From NCBI RefSeq assembly GCF_900104965.1, contig NZ_LT629757.1, positions 992,001-1,056,000 of the forward strand: DNA of 64,000 bases, written 5' to 3'. Position 1 is the first letter of the stretch. The number at the start of each line of letters is the position of its first letter. Positions 26,316-36,962 of the stretch are shown here, piece after piece. Made by a program: the position numbers and the translations under genes. The notes under the pieces were generated by a model. The model searched no databases. It worked only from the letters and a program-made list of their open reading frames with translations, and was not told the origin of the DNA. Source of the stretch: Nocardioides scoriae (lineage in GTDB: Bacteria; Actinomycetota; Actinomycetes; Propionibacteriales; Nocardioidaceae).

Positions 26316-27236
26316 ATGTCCGAGCAGACCACGTCCCCCCTCGACCGGATCGCCGGCGCCCCGATCTCGTGGGGCGTGTGCGAGGTCCCCGGCTGGGGCC
26401 ACCAGCTGCCCGCCGACCGGGTCCTCGGCGAGATGCGCGACCTCGGCCTGACCGCCACCGAGTTCGGCCCCGACGGGTTCCTGCCCGACGCGCCCGCGGC
26501 CAAGGCCGCCTTCCTGCGCGAGCGCGGGCTGCGTGCCGTCGGCGGCTTCCTGCCGGTGCTGCTCCACGACGCCTCCCACGACCCGATGCCCGAGGTCGAC
26601 GCCTTCGTCGACGGCTGCCTGGCCGCGGACGCCGGCGTCGTGGTGCTGGCCGCCACCACCGGCACCGACGGGTACGACGTCCGTCCCGAGCTCGACGACG
26701 TGCAGTGGAAGACCCTGCTCGACAACCTCGACCGGATCGCCGAGCGGGCCTCCGAGCGCGGCGTGCTGGCCGTCGTCCACCCCCACATGGGCACCATGGT
26801 CGAGGGCGCCGACGACGTGCAGCGCGTGCTCGACGGCTCCAGCATCGGCCTGTGCGTCGACACCGGCCACCTCGTCGCCGCCGGCGCCGACCCGGTCGCG
26901 ATCACGCTCGCCCACACCGACCGCGTGCGCCACGTCCACCTCAAGGACGTCGACGCCGCCCGGGCAGCCCGCGTGGTGGCCGGCGAGGTCTCCTTCTCCG
27001 ACGCCGTCGCCGGCGGGATGTGGACCCGGCTGGGCGAGGGCTCGGTCGACGTGACCGCGATGATCGACGCCCTCGAGGACGCGGGGTACGACGGCTGGTA
27101 CGTCCTCGAGCAGGACCTGATGCTGCTCGACGGCGAGCCCGGGGGCGAGGGCCCCGTCGCCGACGTGCGCCGCTGCCTGGCGTTCGTGCTCGACCGCCTC
27201 GAGGCCCGTCGCACCGGCGCGGGGGCGGACGCGTGA
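26316..27236 (+). CDS. iolE: Inosose dehydratase/isomerase-like TIM-barrel protein
   Basis: A 306-residue xylose-isomerase-like (AP endonuclease 2) barrel starting with APISWGVCEVPGWG and carrying likely metal ligands in VVHPHMGTMVE, CVDTGHLVAAG, VHLKDVD and VLEQDLML. It probably acts on scyllo-inosose, either as the IolE dehydratase or the IolI isomerase. IolE fits better because no other iolE candidate is in the operon. First gene of the operon; its stop overlaps iolC (GTGA). Confidence 0.8.
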   Translation: MSEQTTSPLDRIAGAPISWGVCEVPGWGHQLPADRVLGEMRDLGLTATEFGPDGFLPDAPAAKAAFLRERGLRAVGGFLPVLLHDASHDPMPEVDAFVDGCLAADAGVVVLAATTGTDGYDVRPELDDVQWKTLLDNLDRIAERASERGVLAVVHPHMGTMVEGADDVQRVLDGSSIGLCVDTGHLVAAGADPVAITLAHTDRVRHVHLKDVDAARAARVVAGEVSFSDAVAGGMWTRLGEGSVDVTAMIDALEDAGYDGWYVLEQDLMLLDGEPGGEGPVADVRRCLAFVLDRLEARRTGAGADA

Positions 27237-28207
27237 GCGCGCCCTTCGACGTCATCACGATGGGGCGGGTCAGCGTCGACGTCTACCCGACCCAGGTGGG
27301 CGTGCGGCTCGAGGACGTGACGACCTTCGGCAAGTTCCTGGGCGGCAGCTCGACCAACGTCTCGGTCGCCGCCTCCCGCCTGGGCCACCGGGCCGCGACC
27401 ATCACGCGGGTCGGCGAGGACCCCTTCGGCCGCTTCGTGCACCAGGCGCTCGCCGGCTTCGGCGTCGACGACCGGTGGGTCTCGGCCGTGCCGGGGCTGC
27501 AGACGCCCGTCGTGTTCTGCGAGATCTTCCCGCCCGACGACTTCCCGCTCTACTTCTACCGGCGCCCGAAGGCCCCCGACCTGGAGATCTCGCCCGACGA
27601 CCTCGACTACGACGCCATCCGGGCGGCCGAGGTCTTCTGGGTGACCGTCACCGGCCTGTCGGAGTCGCCCAGCCGCGAGGCCCACCTGGCCGCGCTCGAG
27701 GCCCGCGGGTCCGACCGGACCACGGTCCTCGACCTCGACTACCGGCCGATGTTCTGGGGGTCCGAGGCCGAGGCCACCGCCCAGGTCGAGGCCGCGCTGC
27801 CCCACGTGAGCGTGGCCGTCGGCAACCTCGAGGAGTGCCGGGTGGCCGTCGGCGAGTCCGAGCCCGCCGCCGCGGCGAAGGCGCTGCACGACGCCGGCGT
27901 CAGCCTGGCCGTCGTGAAGCAGGGACCCCTCGGCGTGCTGGGCAGCCGTCGCCGACCCGACGGCACCGAGGACCACGTCGTGGTGCCGCCCGTGCCGGTC
28001 GAGGTGGTCAACGGCCTCGGCGCCGGCGACGCCTTCGGCGGCGCGCTGGTCCACGGCCTGCTCGAGGGCAGCGACCTGCGGACCATGCTCACCTGGGCCA
28101 ACGCCGCCGGGTCCTTCGTCGCGGGCCAGCTGGCCTGTGCCGACGCGATGCCGTCGGTCGACGAGCTGGGCACCTACCTGCGCGAGCACGAGAAGAGCAC
28201 CCGATGA
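27233..28207 (+). CDS. iolC: 5-dehydro-2-deoxygluconokinase
   Basis: A 324-residue PfkB-family kinase. The N-terminal motif is GKFLGGSSTNVSVAASRLG and the catalytic Asp is in NGLGAGDAFGGALVHGLL (near residue 265). It phosphorylates 5-dehydro-2-deoxygluconate in myo-inositol breakdown. The GTG start is at 27233 by overlap, and the stop overlaps the next ATG. Confidence 0.92.
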   Translation: MSAPFDVITMGRVSVDVYPTQVGVRLEDVTTFGKFLGGSSTNVSVAASRLGHRAATITRVGEDPFGRFVHQALAGFGVDDRWVSAVPGLQTPVVFCEIFPPDDFPLYFYRRPKAPDLEISPDDLDYDAIRAAEVFWVTVTGLSESPSREAHLAALEARGSDRTTVLDLDYRPMFWGSEAEATAQVEAALPHVSVAVGNLEECRVAVGESEPAAAAKALHDAGVSLAVVKQGPLGVLGSRRRPDGTEDHVVVPPVPVEVVNGLGAGDAFGGALVHGLLEGSDLRTMLTWANAAGSFVAGQLACADAMPSVDELGTYLREHEKSTR

Positions 28208-29124
28208 CCACCCTGTCCCCGGCGCCCGCCACGAGCGGGCCGCGCGTCGGACCCGACGACGTCGCCCGCCTCGTGGCCACCCGCGTCGCGCACCCCGAGC
28301 GCGTCGCCGAGCTGTACGCCGCCCGCCGGGCCCCCGAGGGCCTCGTCGGCCGCACCGGCCGGCTGATGCTCATCGCCGCCGACCACCCCGCCCGCGGCGC
28401 CCTGCGCGCCGGCCCCGACCCGCTGGCCATGGGCGACCGGGCGCAGCTGCTCGACCGGCTGGTCCGGGCGCTGGCCCGACCGGGGGTCGACGGCTTCCTC
28501 GGCACCCCCGACGTCGTCGAGGACCTGCTGCTGCTCGGCGCTCTCGAGGACAAGGTGGTCATCGGGTCGATGAACCGCGGCGGCCTCGCCGGCACCTGCT
28601 TCGAGATGGACGACCGGTTCACCGGCTACGACGCCGCCACCATCGCCGCCGCCGGTCTCCAGGGCGGCAAGATGCTGCTGCGCATCGACCCCGAGGACCC
28701 CACCACCGTGCGCACCCTCGAGGCCTGCGCCGGCGCGGTGTCCGAGCTGGCCGGCGAGCGCGTGATGGCCATGGTCGAGCCCTTCATCTCGGGCCGCGAC
28801 GAGTCCGGCCGGGTCCGCAACGACCTCTCGGCCGAGGCCGTGGTCCGCTCGGTCGGCGTCGCCGCCGGCCTGGGCACCACCTCGGCCCACACCTGGCTCA
28901 AGCTGCCCGTGGTCGCCGACATGGAGCCGGTGCTGGCCGCCTCGGCGCTGCCGGTGCTGCTGCTCGGCGGCGAGGTCGCCGACGACGCCGAGGCCCAGCG
29001 GGCCTCCTGGCGGGCCGCCCTCGCCAGCCCGGTCGTGCGCGGCATGGTCGTGGGCCGCTCGCTGCTCTTCCCGCCCGACGGCGACGTCGAGCGGGCCGTC
29101 GACGCCTGCGTGGAGCTGATGTGA
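28204..29124 (+). CDS. Cgl0159-type (beta/alpha)8 aldolase-like protein
   Basis: A 306-residue class I aldolase-fold protein of the kind always found in actinobacterial inositol operons. Visible features are LMLIAADHPARGALRAG, GLQGGKMLLRID (candidate Schiff-base Lys) and AHTWLKLPVV. It probably splits 2-deoxy-5-keto-gluconate 6-phosphate in place of Bacillus IolJ, which is inference from pathway and context. It overlaps iolC (ATGA) and iolB (GTGA). Confidence 0.75.
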   Translation: MTTLSPAPATSGPRVGPDDVARLVATRVAHPERVAELYAARRAPEGLVGRTGRLMLIAADHPARGALRAGPDPLAMGDRAQLLDRLVRALARPGVDGFLGTPDVVEDLLLLGALEDKVVIGSMNRGGLAGTCFEMDDRFTGYDAATIAAAGLQGGKMLLRIDPEDPTTVRTLEACAGAVSELAGERVMAMVEPFISGRDESGRVRNDLSAEAVVRSVGVAAGLGTTSAHTWLKLPVVADMEPVLAASALPVLLLGGEVADDAEAQRASWRAALASPVVRGMVVGRSLLFPPDGDVERAVDACVELM

Positions 29125-30007
29125 GCGAGGTCCTCGGTCCCGTGGTCCGACGTGGCGAGGCGGCCGCCGGGCCCTTCGCCCTGGAGGTGACGCCCGCCTC
29201 CGCAGGCTGGACCCACAGCGGGCTGCGGGTCCTCGAGCTCGCCCCCGGGCAGTCCGAGACCGTGGCGACCGGCGGCAGCGAGGTCGTGGTGCTCTCGCTC
29301 GGCGGCGCGGCCGGCGTGGTGGTCGACGGGGCGGCGTACGAGCTGGAGGGGCGTCGCGACGTCTTCGACGGCCCGAGCGACGCGGTCTACGCGCCCCGTG
29401 ACGCGGAGGTGGTGCTCTCCAGCCGCGCGGGCGCCCGGCTCGCGCTGTGCTCCGCCGTGTGCGAGACGCGGCTGCCGGCGGCGTACCTGCCCCGGAGCGA
29501 CGTGCCCGTCGAGCTGCGCGGCGCCGGACGGGCCAGCCGCCAGGTCAACAACTTCGGGGTCCCGGGCGTGCTCGAGGCCGACCGGATCATCGCCTGCGAG
29601 GTCCTCACCCCGGGCGGCAACTGGTCGTCGTGGCCGCCGCACAAGCACGACGAGGAGCGCGACGGCGAGACCCGCCTGGAGGAGATCTACTACTTCGAGG
29701 TGGCCGACGGCCCGTCCGGGCCCGGCTTCGGGCTGCAGCGCGTCTACGGCCACGAGCACGCCGAGATCGACGTCACCGCCGAGGTCCGCACCGGCGACGT
29801 CGTCCTCATCCCCCACGGCTGGCACGGCCCCTCGGTGGCCACCCCCGGCTACGACCTGTACTACCTCAACGTGATGGCCGGTCCCGGGCCCGAGCGCTCG
29901 TGGCAGATCTGCGACGACCCCGCCCACGCCTGGGTCCGCGGCACCTGGCCCGACCAGGACGTCGACCCGCGGCTCCCGTTCCCGGGCGCCACCCCAGGAG
30001 GAGACCG

Positions 30008-30011
<4 letters not shown>
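29121..30011 (+). CDS. iolB: 5-deoxy-glucuronate isomerase
   Basis: A 296-residue bicupin. The metal-binding histidines and glutamate are in WSSWPPHKHD, LEEIYYFEV and IPHGWHGPS. It isomerises 5-deoxy-glucuronate to 5-dehydro-2-deoxygluconate. The GTG start is at 29121, and the C-terminus PGGDR encodes the ribosome site AGGAGGAGA for iolD. Confidence 0.92.
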
Positions 30012-31971
<1,960 letters not shown>

Positions 31972-31975
<4 letters not shown>

Positions 31976-33471
31976 GCCACACCTACGACCACTGGATCAA
32001 CGGGGCGGCGACCCCCGGCGAGAGCGACCGCACGGGCGACGTCTACGACCCGGCGCTCGGCTCGGCCGCGAGGCAGGTGCGCCTGGCGACCGCCGGCGAC
32101 GTCGACCTGGCCGTGGCCGCCGCCGCCGAGGCCTTCACCACCTGGAGCGAGAGCTCCGTGGTCGCCCGCTCGCGGGTGATGTTCGCCTTCCGCGAGCTGC
32201 TGGTGCAGCACGAGGACGAGCTGGCGCAGCTGATCTCGGCCGAGCACGGCAAGACCCTCGACGACGCCAGGGGCGAGGTGGTCCGCGGCCGCGAGGTCGT
32301 GGAGTTCGCGTGCGGCATCGCGCAGCTGCTCAAGGGCGAGTACAACGACCAGGTCTCCGGCGGCATCGACTCCCACTCGTTCCGCCAGCCGCTCGGCGTC
32401 GTCGCCGGCATCACGCCGTTCAACTTCCCGATCATGGTCCCGCTGTGGATGCACCCGGTCGCGATCGCGTGCGGCAACACCTTCGTGCTCAAGCCGTCCG
32501 AGCGCGTGCCCGGCGCCTCCGACCTGGTGGCGCGGCTCTACCAGCAGGCCGGCCTGCCCGACGGCGTGTTCAACGTCGTGCACGGCGACAAGGTCGCGGT
32601 CGACCGGATCCTCGAGCACCCCGACGTCGCCGCGGTGTCCTTCGTGGGCTCCACGCCGATCGCGCGCTACGTCCACGAGGGCGCCAGCCGCACCGGCAAG
32701 CGCGTGCAGGCCCTCGGTGGCGCCAAGAACCACGCCGTCGTGATGCCCGACGCCGACCTCGACTTCGCCGCCGACCACATCGTGGCCGCGGGCTACGGCT
32801 CCGCCGGGCAGCGCTGCATGGCGATCTCGGCCGTCGTGGCCGTCGGCCCCGCCGCCGACACCCTGGTCGACAAGATCCGCGAGCGCAGCGTCGACCTCAC
32901 CGTGGGCCCCGGCACCGGTGAGGGCGTCGACATGGGCCCCGTGGTCACCCGCGCCTCGCGCGACCGGATCGTCGACTACGTCGGCCAGGGCGAGGACGCC
33001 GGCGCCAAGGTCGTCGTGGACGGCCGTGAGGTCACCGTCGAGGGCCACGAGGAGGGCTTCTTCGTCGGCCCCACGCTGCTCGACCAGGTCACCACCGACA
33101 TGTCGGTCTACACCGACGAGATCTTCGGTCCGGTCCTGACCGTGCTGCGCGTGCCGACCCTGGAGGCGGCGATCGAGCTGATCAACGCCAACCCCTACGG
33201 CAACGGAACCGCGGTGTTCACCTCCTCCGGGGAGGTCGCCCGCACCTTCCAGCGCAAGGTCACCGTCGGCATGATCGGCATCAACGTGCCGGTGCCCGTC
33301 CCGATGGCGTTCCACTCCTTCGGCGGCTGGAAGGACTCGCTGTTCGGCGACCACCACATCCACGGTCCCGAGGGCGTGCGCTTCTACACCCAGGCCAAGG
33401 TCGTCACCACCCGCTGGCCCCACGTGGCCGAGGAGTCGCTGGCGCAGCTCAACTTCCCGACCGCCCAGTGA
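31972..33471 (+). CDS. mmsA: CoA-acylating methylmalonate-semialdehyde dehydrogenase
   Basis: A 499-residue aldehyde dehydrogenase with the motifs GVVAGITPFNFPIMVP, LGGAKNHAVV and catalytic Cys in GSAGQRCMAIS (about Cys282). It turns malonate semialdehyde into acetyl-CoA (as IolA) or methylmalonate semialdehyde into propionyl-CoA. Its place in the iol operon favours the IolA role. It overlaps iolD and iolG. Confidence 0.93.
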
Positions 33472-34502
33472 GCGGGCCAGTGAGCGGACCAGCGAGCGGG
33501 CCGGTGTCGGGGGTCCTGCGCGTCGGGGTCATCGGCGCCGGCGCGATGGGCGCCTCCCACGTGCGGACCCTGTCCGAGAGCGTGCCCGCAGCCCGGGTGA
33601 CGGCCGTCTACGACCGCGACGTCGCCCGGGCCGGCGAGGTCGCGGGGGCCGTGGGTGCGGTGGCGACCGACTCGGCCGAGGCCCTGGTGGCCTCGGGCGA
33701 GGTCGACGCCGTCGTGGTCGCCTCCCCCGACTTCACCCACGCCGACCTGGCCGTGGCCTGCATCGACGCCGGCAAGCCGGTCCTGTGCGAGAAGCCGCTG
33801 GCCGTGACGGCCAAGGACGCCCTGCGGGTGGTCGAGGCGGAGGTCGCGGGTGGACGGCAGCTGGTGCAGGTCGGCTTCATGCGCCGCTTCGACCCCGGCT
33901 TCCTGGCGCTGCGGCGCCACGTCGCCGACGGGACGCTGGGCGAGGTGCGCCTGGTGCACGCCGTGCACCGCAACGCGACCAACTCGACCAGCACCGACGA
34001 CGCGACGCTGGTGACCGGGTCGATGGTCCACGAGCTCGACATCGTCCCGTGGCTGCTCGACGACCCGCTGGTCGGCATCCGCGTCGAGTCCCCGGTGGCC
34101 GAGGGGTTCCGCGACCCGCAGCTGGCGACGCTGTGGACCCGCAGCGGCGTCATGGTGACCGTCGACATCTTCGCCAACGCGGCGTACGGCTACGACGTGC
34201 GCTGCGAGGTCGTCGGCACCCGCGGCACGGCCGCGCTGTCGCCGGTCGCCCCGGTCAGCCTGCGGGCTGCCGGTCGCGAGGGCACCGCGCTCGGCCAGGA
34301 CTTCGTGGCGCACTTCCTCGAGGCCTACCGGGTCGAGCTCTCGGCCTGGGCCGAGGCCGCCGCCCGCGGCGGGGTCGACGGGCCGAGCGCCTGGGACGGC
34401 TACCTGGCCAACGTCGCCGCCGAGGCCGGCGTGGCGTCGCTGTCGACGGGCAGCCGCGAGGTCATCGACCCCGGGGAGCGTCCGGCGCTGTACGCCGGCT
34501 GA
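33468..34502 (+). CDS. iolG: Inositol 2-dehydrogenase
   Basis: A 344-residue Gfo/Idh/MocA oxidoreductase with GVIGAGAMGASHVR (NAD binding), the catalytic Lys in VLCEKPLAVTA and His in GSMVHELDIVPWLL. It starts inositol breakdown by making scyllo-inosose. The first residues repeat SGP (a low-complexity start caused by GAGCGGGCC-type repeats), so the true start may be a downstream GTG. It is the last gene of the operon. Its 3' end overlaps the convergent FUSC gene by 41 bp. No inositol transporter is in the window. Confidence 0.9.
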   Translation: MSGPVSGPASGPVSGVLRVGVIGAGAMGASHVRTLSESVPAARVTAVYDRDVARAGEVAGAVGAVATDSAEALVASGEVDAVVVASPDFTHADLAVACIDAGKPVLCEKPLAVTAKDALRVVEAEVAGGRQLVQVGFMRRFDPGFLALRRHVADGTLGEVRLVHAVHRNATNSTSTDDATLVTGSMVHELDIVPWLLDDPLVGIRVESPVAEGFRDPQLATLWTRSGVMVTVDIFANAAYGYDVRCEVVGTRGTAALSPVAPVSLRAAGREGTALGQDFVAHFLEAYRVELSAWAEAAARGGVDGPSAWDGYLANVAAEAGVASLSTGSREVIDPGERPALYAG

Positions 34503-35553
34503 GCGGGCCGGCCCGCGCCACCAGCGCCGCGCCGAGCAGCGCCACCGCGAGGCCGAGCAGGGAGCCGACGACGGTCTCCACGCCGCGGTCGAGCAGCAGC
34601 GGGCCGACGGGGCGCGGCGCGGCCAGCTGGCCCATCAGCAGCGCCAGCGGGGTGATGGCCAGCAGCGCCAGGGCGTAGTGGCGCGTCACCACGAGCTCGG
34701 TCAGCAGCTGGAGCACCCCGACCACCACCACGACGGCGACGTCGTCGGTCACCACCAGCAGCAGGGCCGCCGCCACCACCAGCCCCAGCAGCGTCCCGGC
34801 GATGCGGTGGGCGGCCCGCTCCCAGCGGTGGCGGCGGTCGCGGCCGGTGACGACGGCGACGGCGGCCACCATCGACCAGTAGGGGTGGCCGATGCCGAGC
34901 CCCGTCGAGACCGCTCCCGAGAGCACCACCGAGACGGCGGCCAGGGCCGGGTAGAGCGTCGTGCCGCGCGGGACCGCGGACGGGGTGGGTGCCCCGGCCT
35001 GCGCCCGGGTGCCCGGCGGGGCGGCGGGCCGAGGTGGCTGCGGTCCCTGCGGCACGACCAGCCCGCTGAGCAGGCCCACCACCACGGCGTACGCCGCGCT
35101 GGCCGCGGCCACCGCCAGCGCCACCGGCACCTGGTCGGGCTCGCGCGCCACGCTGGCGACCGCCCCGAAGGCGAAGACCAGGAACAGCGGGCCGGGCGGA
35201 CGCCACTCCTCGAGCACCACGATCGCGCTGCCGAGGGCCGCGACCACCCCGCAGCCGAGCACCAGCCACCACTCCCGGTCGGCGAGCGTCCCGGCGGCCG
35301 CGCCGGCCGTCACGCACGTCGTGAGCAGCGCCGCGCCAAGGAGCTGGCGCCGCAGGCGCCGACCAGTCGGCTGGTTGCGGCCGTAGAGGGCCGCGAACGC
35401 CCCGAACGCGGCGTACGACGTCCAGTCGGTGCGGCCCAGGGCCAGCACCACGAGCAGCGACCCGGCCACCGCGACGGTCGCCTGGGCGGCGGCCCGGCGG
35501 TCGTCGGGGCGCCGCGGCCCGAGGTGGAGCCACCCGGGTCTGGCTGCGGTCAC
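34462..35553 (-). CDS. FUSC-family membrane protein
   Basis: A 363-residue integral membrane protein with two blocks of about five to six transmembrane helices (AAAQATVAVAGSLLVVLALG..., and ALLAITPLALLMGQ...), a proline-rich loop near residues 170-195 and the FUSC_2-like segment GIGHPYWSMVAAVAVVTGRDRRHRWERAAHRIAGTLLG. The family resembles aromatic acid exporters (AaeB/YccS), but the substrate is unknown. GTG start at 35553. It is convergent with iolG and overlaps it by 41 bp. Confidence 0.82.
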   Translation of the reverse strand: MTAARPGWLHLGPRRPDDRRAAAQATVAVAGSLLVVLALGRTDWTSYAAFGAFAALYGRNQPTGRRLRRQLLGAALLTTCVTAGAAAGTLADREWWLVLGCGVVAALGSAIVVLEEWRPPGPLFLVFAFGAVASVAREPDQVPVALAVAAASAAYAVVVGLLSGLVVPQGPQPPRPAAPPGTRAQAGAPTPSAVPRGTTLYPALAAVSVVLSGAVSTGLGIGHPYWSMVAAVAVVTGRDRRHRWERAAHRIAGTLLGLVVAAALLLVVTDDVAVVVVVGVLQLLTELVVTRHYALALLAITPLALLMGQLAAPRPVGPLLLDRGVETVVGSLLGLAVALLGAALVARAGPLSRRTAPDAPRGR

Positions 35554-35594
35554 CGGCGCTCCCGTCCCCCGTGCGGCTCCCGACGCGGCTGCGG

Positions 35595-35600
35595 CAGGAT
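35595..35600 (+). promoter_or_regulatory. Leaderless -10 box of the DUF1330 gene
   Basis: CAGGAT followed by GGCGGC and then the ATG at 35607, a spacing typical for leaderless transcripts in Actinobacteria. Confidence 0.45.
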
Positions 35601-35606
35601 GGCGGC

Positions 35607-35897
35607 ATGACTGCCTACTGGATCAGCATCTACCAGGAGATCACCGACGAGGCCAAGCTGGCGGCGTACGCCGAGCTGGCCGGTCCGGCCATCACGGCCG
35701 CCGGCGGTCGCTTCATCGCCCGCGGCATGCCCGCCCAGGTCTACGAGGCCGGCCGCGAGACCCGCTCGGTGCTGGTGGAGTTCCCCTCGGTCGAGGTCGC
35801 CCGCGAGGCCCACGACAGCCCGGCCTACCAGGAGGCCCTGGCCGCCCTCGACGGCGGCGCCGTCCGCGACCTGCGGATCGTCCCCGGCGTCGAGTAG
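35607..35897 (+). CDS. DUF1330 family protein
   Basis: A 96-residue dimeric alpha+beta barrel protein: MTAYWISIYQEITDEAKLAAYAELAGPAI, GGRFIARG, VLVEFPSVEVAREAHDSPAYQEAL, all typical of DUF1330. The function is unknown. The ATG at 35607 is chosen over one at 35571 because it fits the family start and the leaderless -10. A 32-bp repeat array follows its stop. Confidence 0.88.
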   Translation: MTAYWISIYQEITDEAKLAAYAELAGPAITAAGGRFIARGMPAQVYEAGRETRSVLVEFPSVEVAREAHDSPAYQEALAALDGGAVRDLRIVPGVE

Positions 35898-35898
35898 C

Positions 35899-35997
35899 CC
35901 GCCGAGCGGGCGATCCCAGCACGCCCCGGCCCGCCGAGCGGGCGGTCCCAGCACGCCCCACGCCGCCGAGCGGGCGATCGCCGCCCGCTCGGCGGCG
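35899..35997 (+). repeat. 32-bp tandem repeat array C (after DUF1330 gene)
   Basis: Three units in the sense of the DUF1330 gene, core GAGCGGGCG at 35904, 35936 and 35968 (exact 32-bp period), starting one base after its TAG. The last unit is followed by an inverted half-unit, which makes a long hairpin. Confidence 0.88.
35961..35997. terminator. Bidirectional terminator built from repeat units
   Basis: CGCCGCCGAGCGGGC (35961-35975) and GCCCGCTCGGCGGCG (35983-35997) form a perfect 15-bp stem with a 7-nt loop between convergent genes, three bases from the stop of the DUF347-type gene. Confidence 0.75.
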
Positions 35998-36000
35998 CCC

Positions 36001-36786
36001 TCACACCTCGCGCACGGGTGAGGTCCGGTCGACCTTCGTGATGCTGAGGAACACCACCGTGGCCAGGATGGTCGCGAGGAAGACCACGCTGGTCACCAGC
36101 GTGCCGAGCCCGAGGCCGCCGTCGGCGTGCGGGCTGGCGAGGAAGTCGCCGATGTTGGCGCCGAGCGGCCGGGTGAGGACGTAGGCCAGCCAGAAGGACA
36201 GCACAGGGCCCAGGCCCGCGCGCCACGCGACGAGCACCAGGGCGATCAGGCCGGCGGGCAGCAGGATCGAGGCACCCGGCGACCAGCCGGTCAGCTCGAG
36301 GGTCCAGTCGCCGACGGCCGTGCCGAGGGCGAAGGTCACCAGGACGACCAGCCAGTACCAGCCCTCGCGGGGCGTCGTGGTGATCGAGTGGATCGACAGG
36401 GTGCGCTCGCGGGCGTACCACGCGCCGAAGACCACCGCGAGCAGCACGGCGAAGCCCGTCGAGCTGATCCACAGGGGCACGCCGTGCGCGTCGGTGAGGT
36501 TGTCGGTCAGCAGGGTGCCGACGACGCTGATCAGCACGACCGCCAGCCAGTAGATGCCTGGGACGTAGCGGCGGCTGCGGAACTGCGCCACGAGCACCGC
36601 CACCAGCGCGACCGTGAACAGCACGGTCGTGTTGGTCAGGCCGAAGCCCAGGGTCTCGTTGACGTAGTCGGCGAAGCTCTCGCCGACGGTCGTGCACAGG
36701 ATCTTGATGACCCAGAAGAAGACCGTGACTTCCGGGACCTTGTTGAGCATCTGGCGGCGGCTGGGCGCTGGGGTGGTCGTCGTCAT
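36001..36786 (-). CDS. DUF347/COG4705 membrane protein
   Basis: A 261-residue integral membrane protein with about eight helices in internal repeats; each repeat carries a conserved acidic pattern (KILCTTVGESFADYVNETLG; FALGTAVGDWTLE; RPLGANIGDFLA). This matches COG4705. Members have been linked to metal (manganese) handling, which I cannot confirm from sequence. ATG at 36786. The gene is bracketed by repeat arrays C and D in opposite orientations. Confidence 0.8.
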   Translation of the reverse strand: MTTTTPAPSRRQMLNKVPEVTVFFWVIKILCTTVGESFADYVNETLGFGLTNTTVLFTVALVAVLVAQFRSRRYVPGIYWLAVVLISVVGTLLTDNLTDAHGVPLWISSTGFAVLLAVVFGAWYARERTLSIHSITTTPREGWYWLVVLVTFALGTAVGDWTLELTGWSPGASILLPAGLIALVLVAWRAGLGPVLSFWLAYVLTRPLGANIGDFLASPHADGGLGLGTLVTSVVFLATILATVVFLSITKVDRTSPVREV

Positions 36787-36838
36787 GGGTGGCAGCCTGG
36801 GCGATCCCGCCTGGACGCGACCTGACCGTGCTGCGGCG

Positions 36839-36958
36839 TACGACATCCGCCCGCTCGGTGTCCCACGGCGTACGACGATCGCCCGCTCGGCGTCCCGCGG
36901 CGTACGACGATCGCCCGCTCGACGTACCCCGGCGTGGTGCAATCGCCCGCTCGGCGGA
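36839..36958 (-). repeat. 32-bp tandem repeat array D (after acyl-CoA dehydrogenase)
   Basis: Four units with starts at 36839, 36871, 36903 and 36935. In the sense of the acyl-CoA dehydrogenase gene they read GAGCGGGCGATCG followed by TCGTACGCC; the other arrays have CAGCACGCC at this place. The first unit starts within 10 nt of the TGA. Confidence 0.88.
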
Positions 36959-36962
36959 GGGG

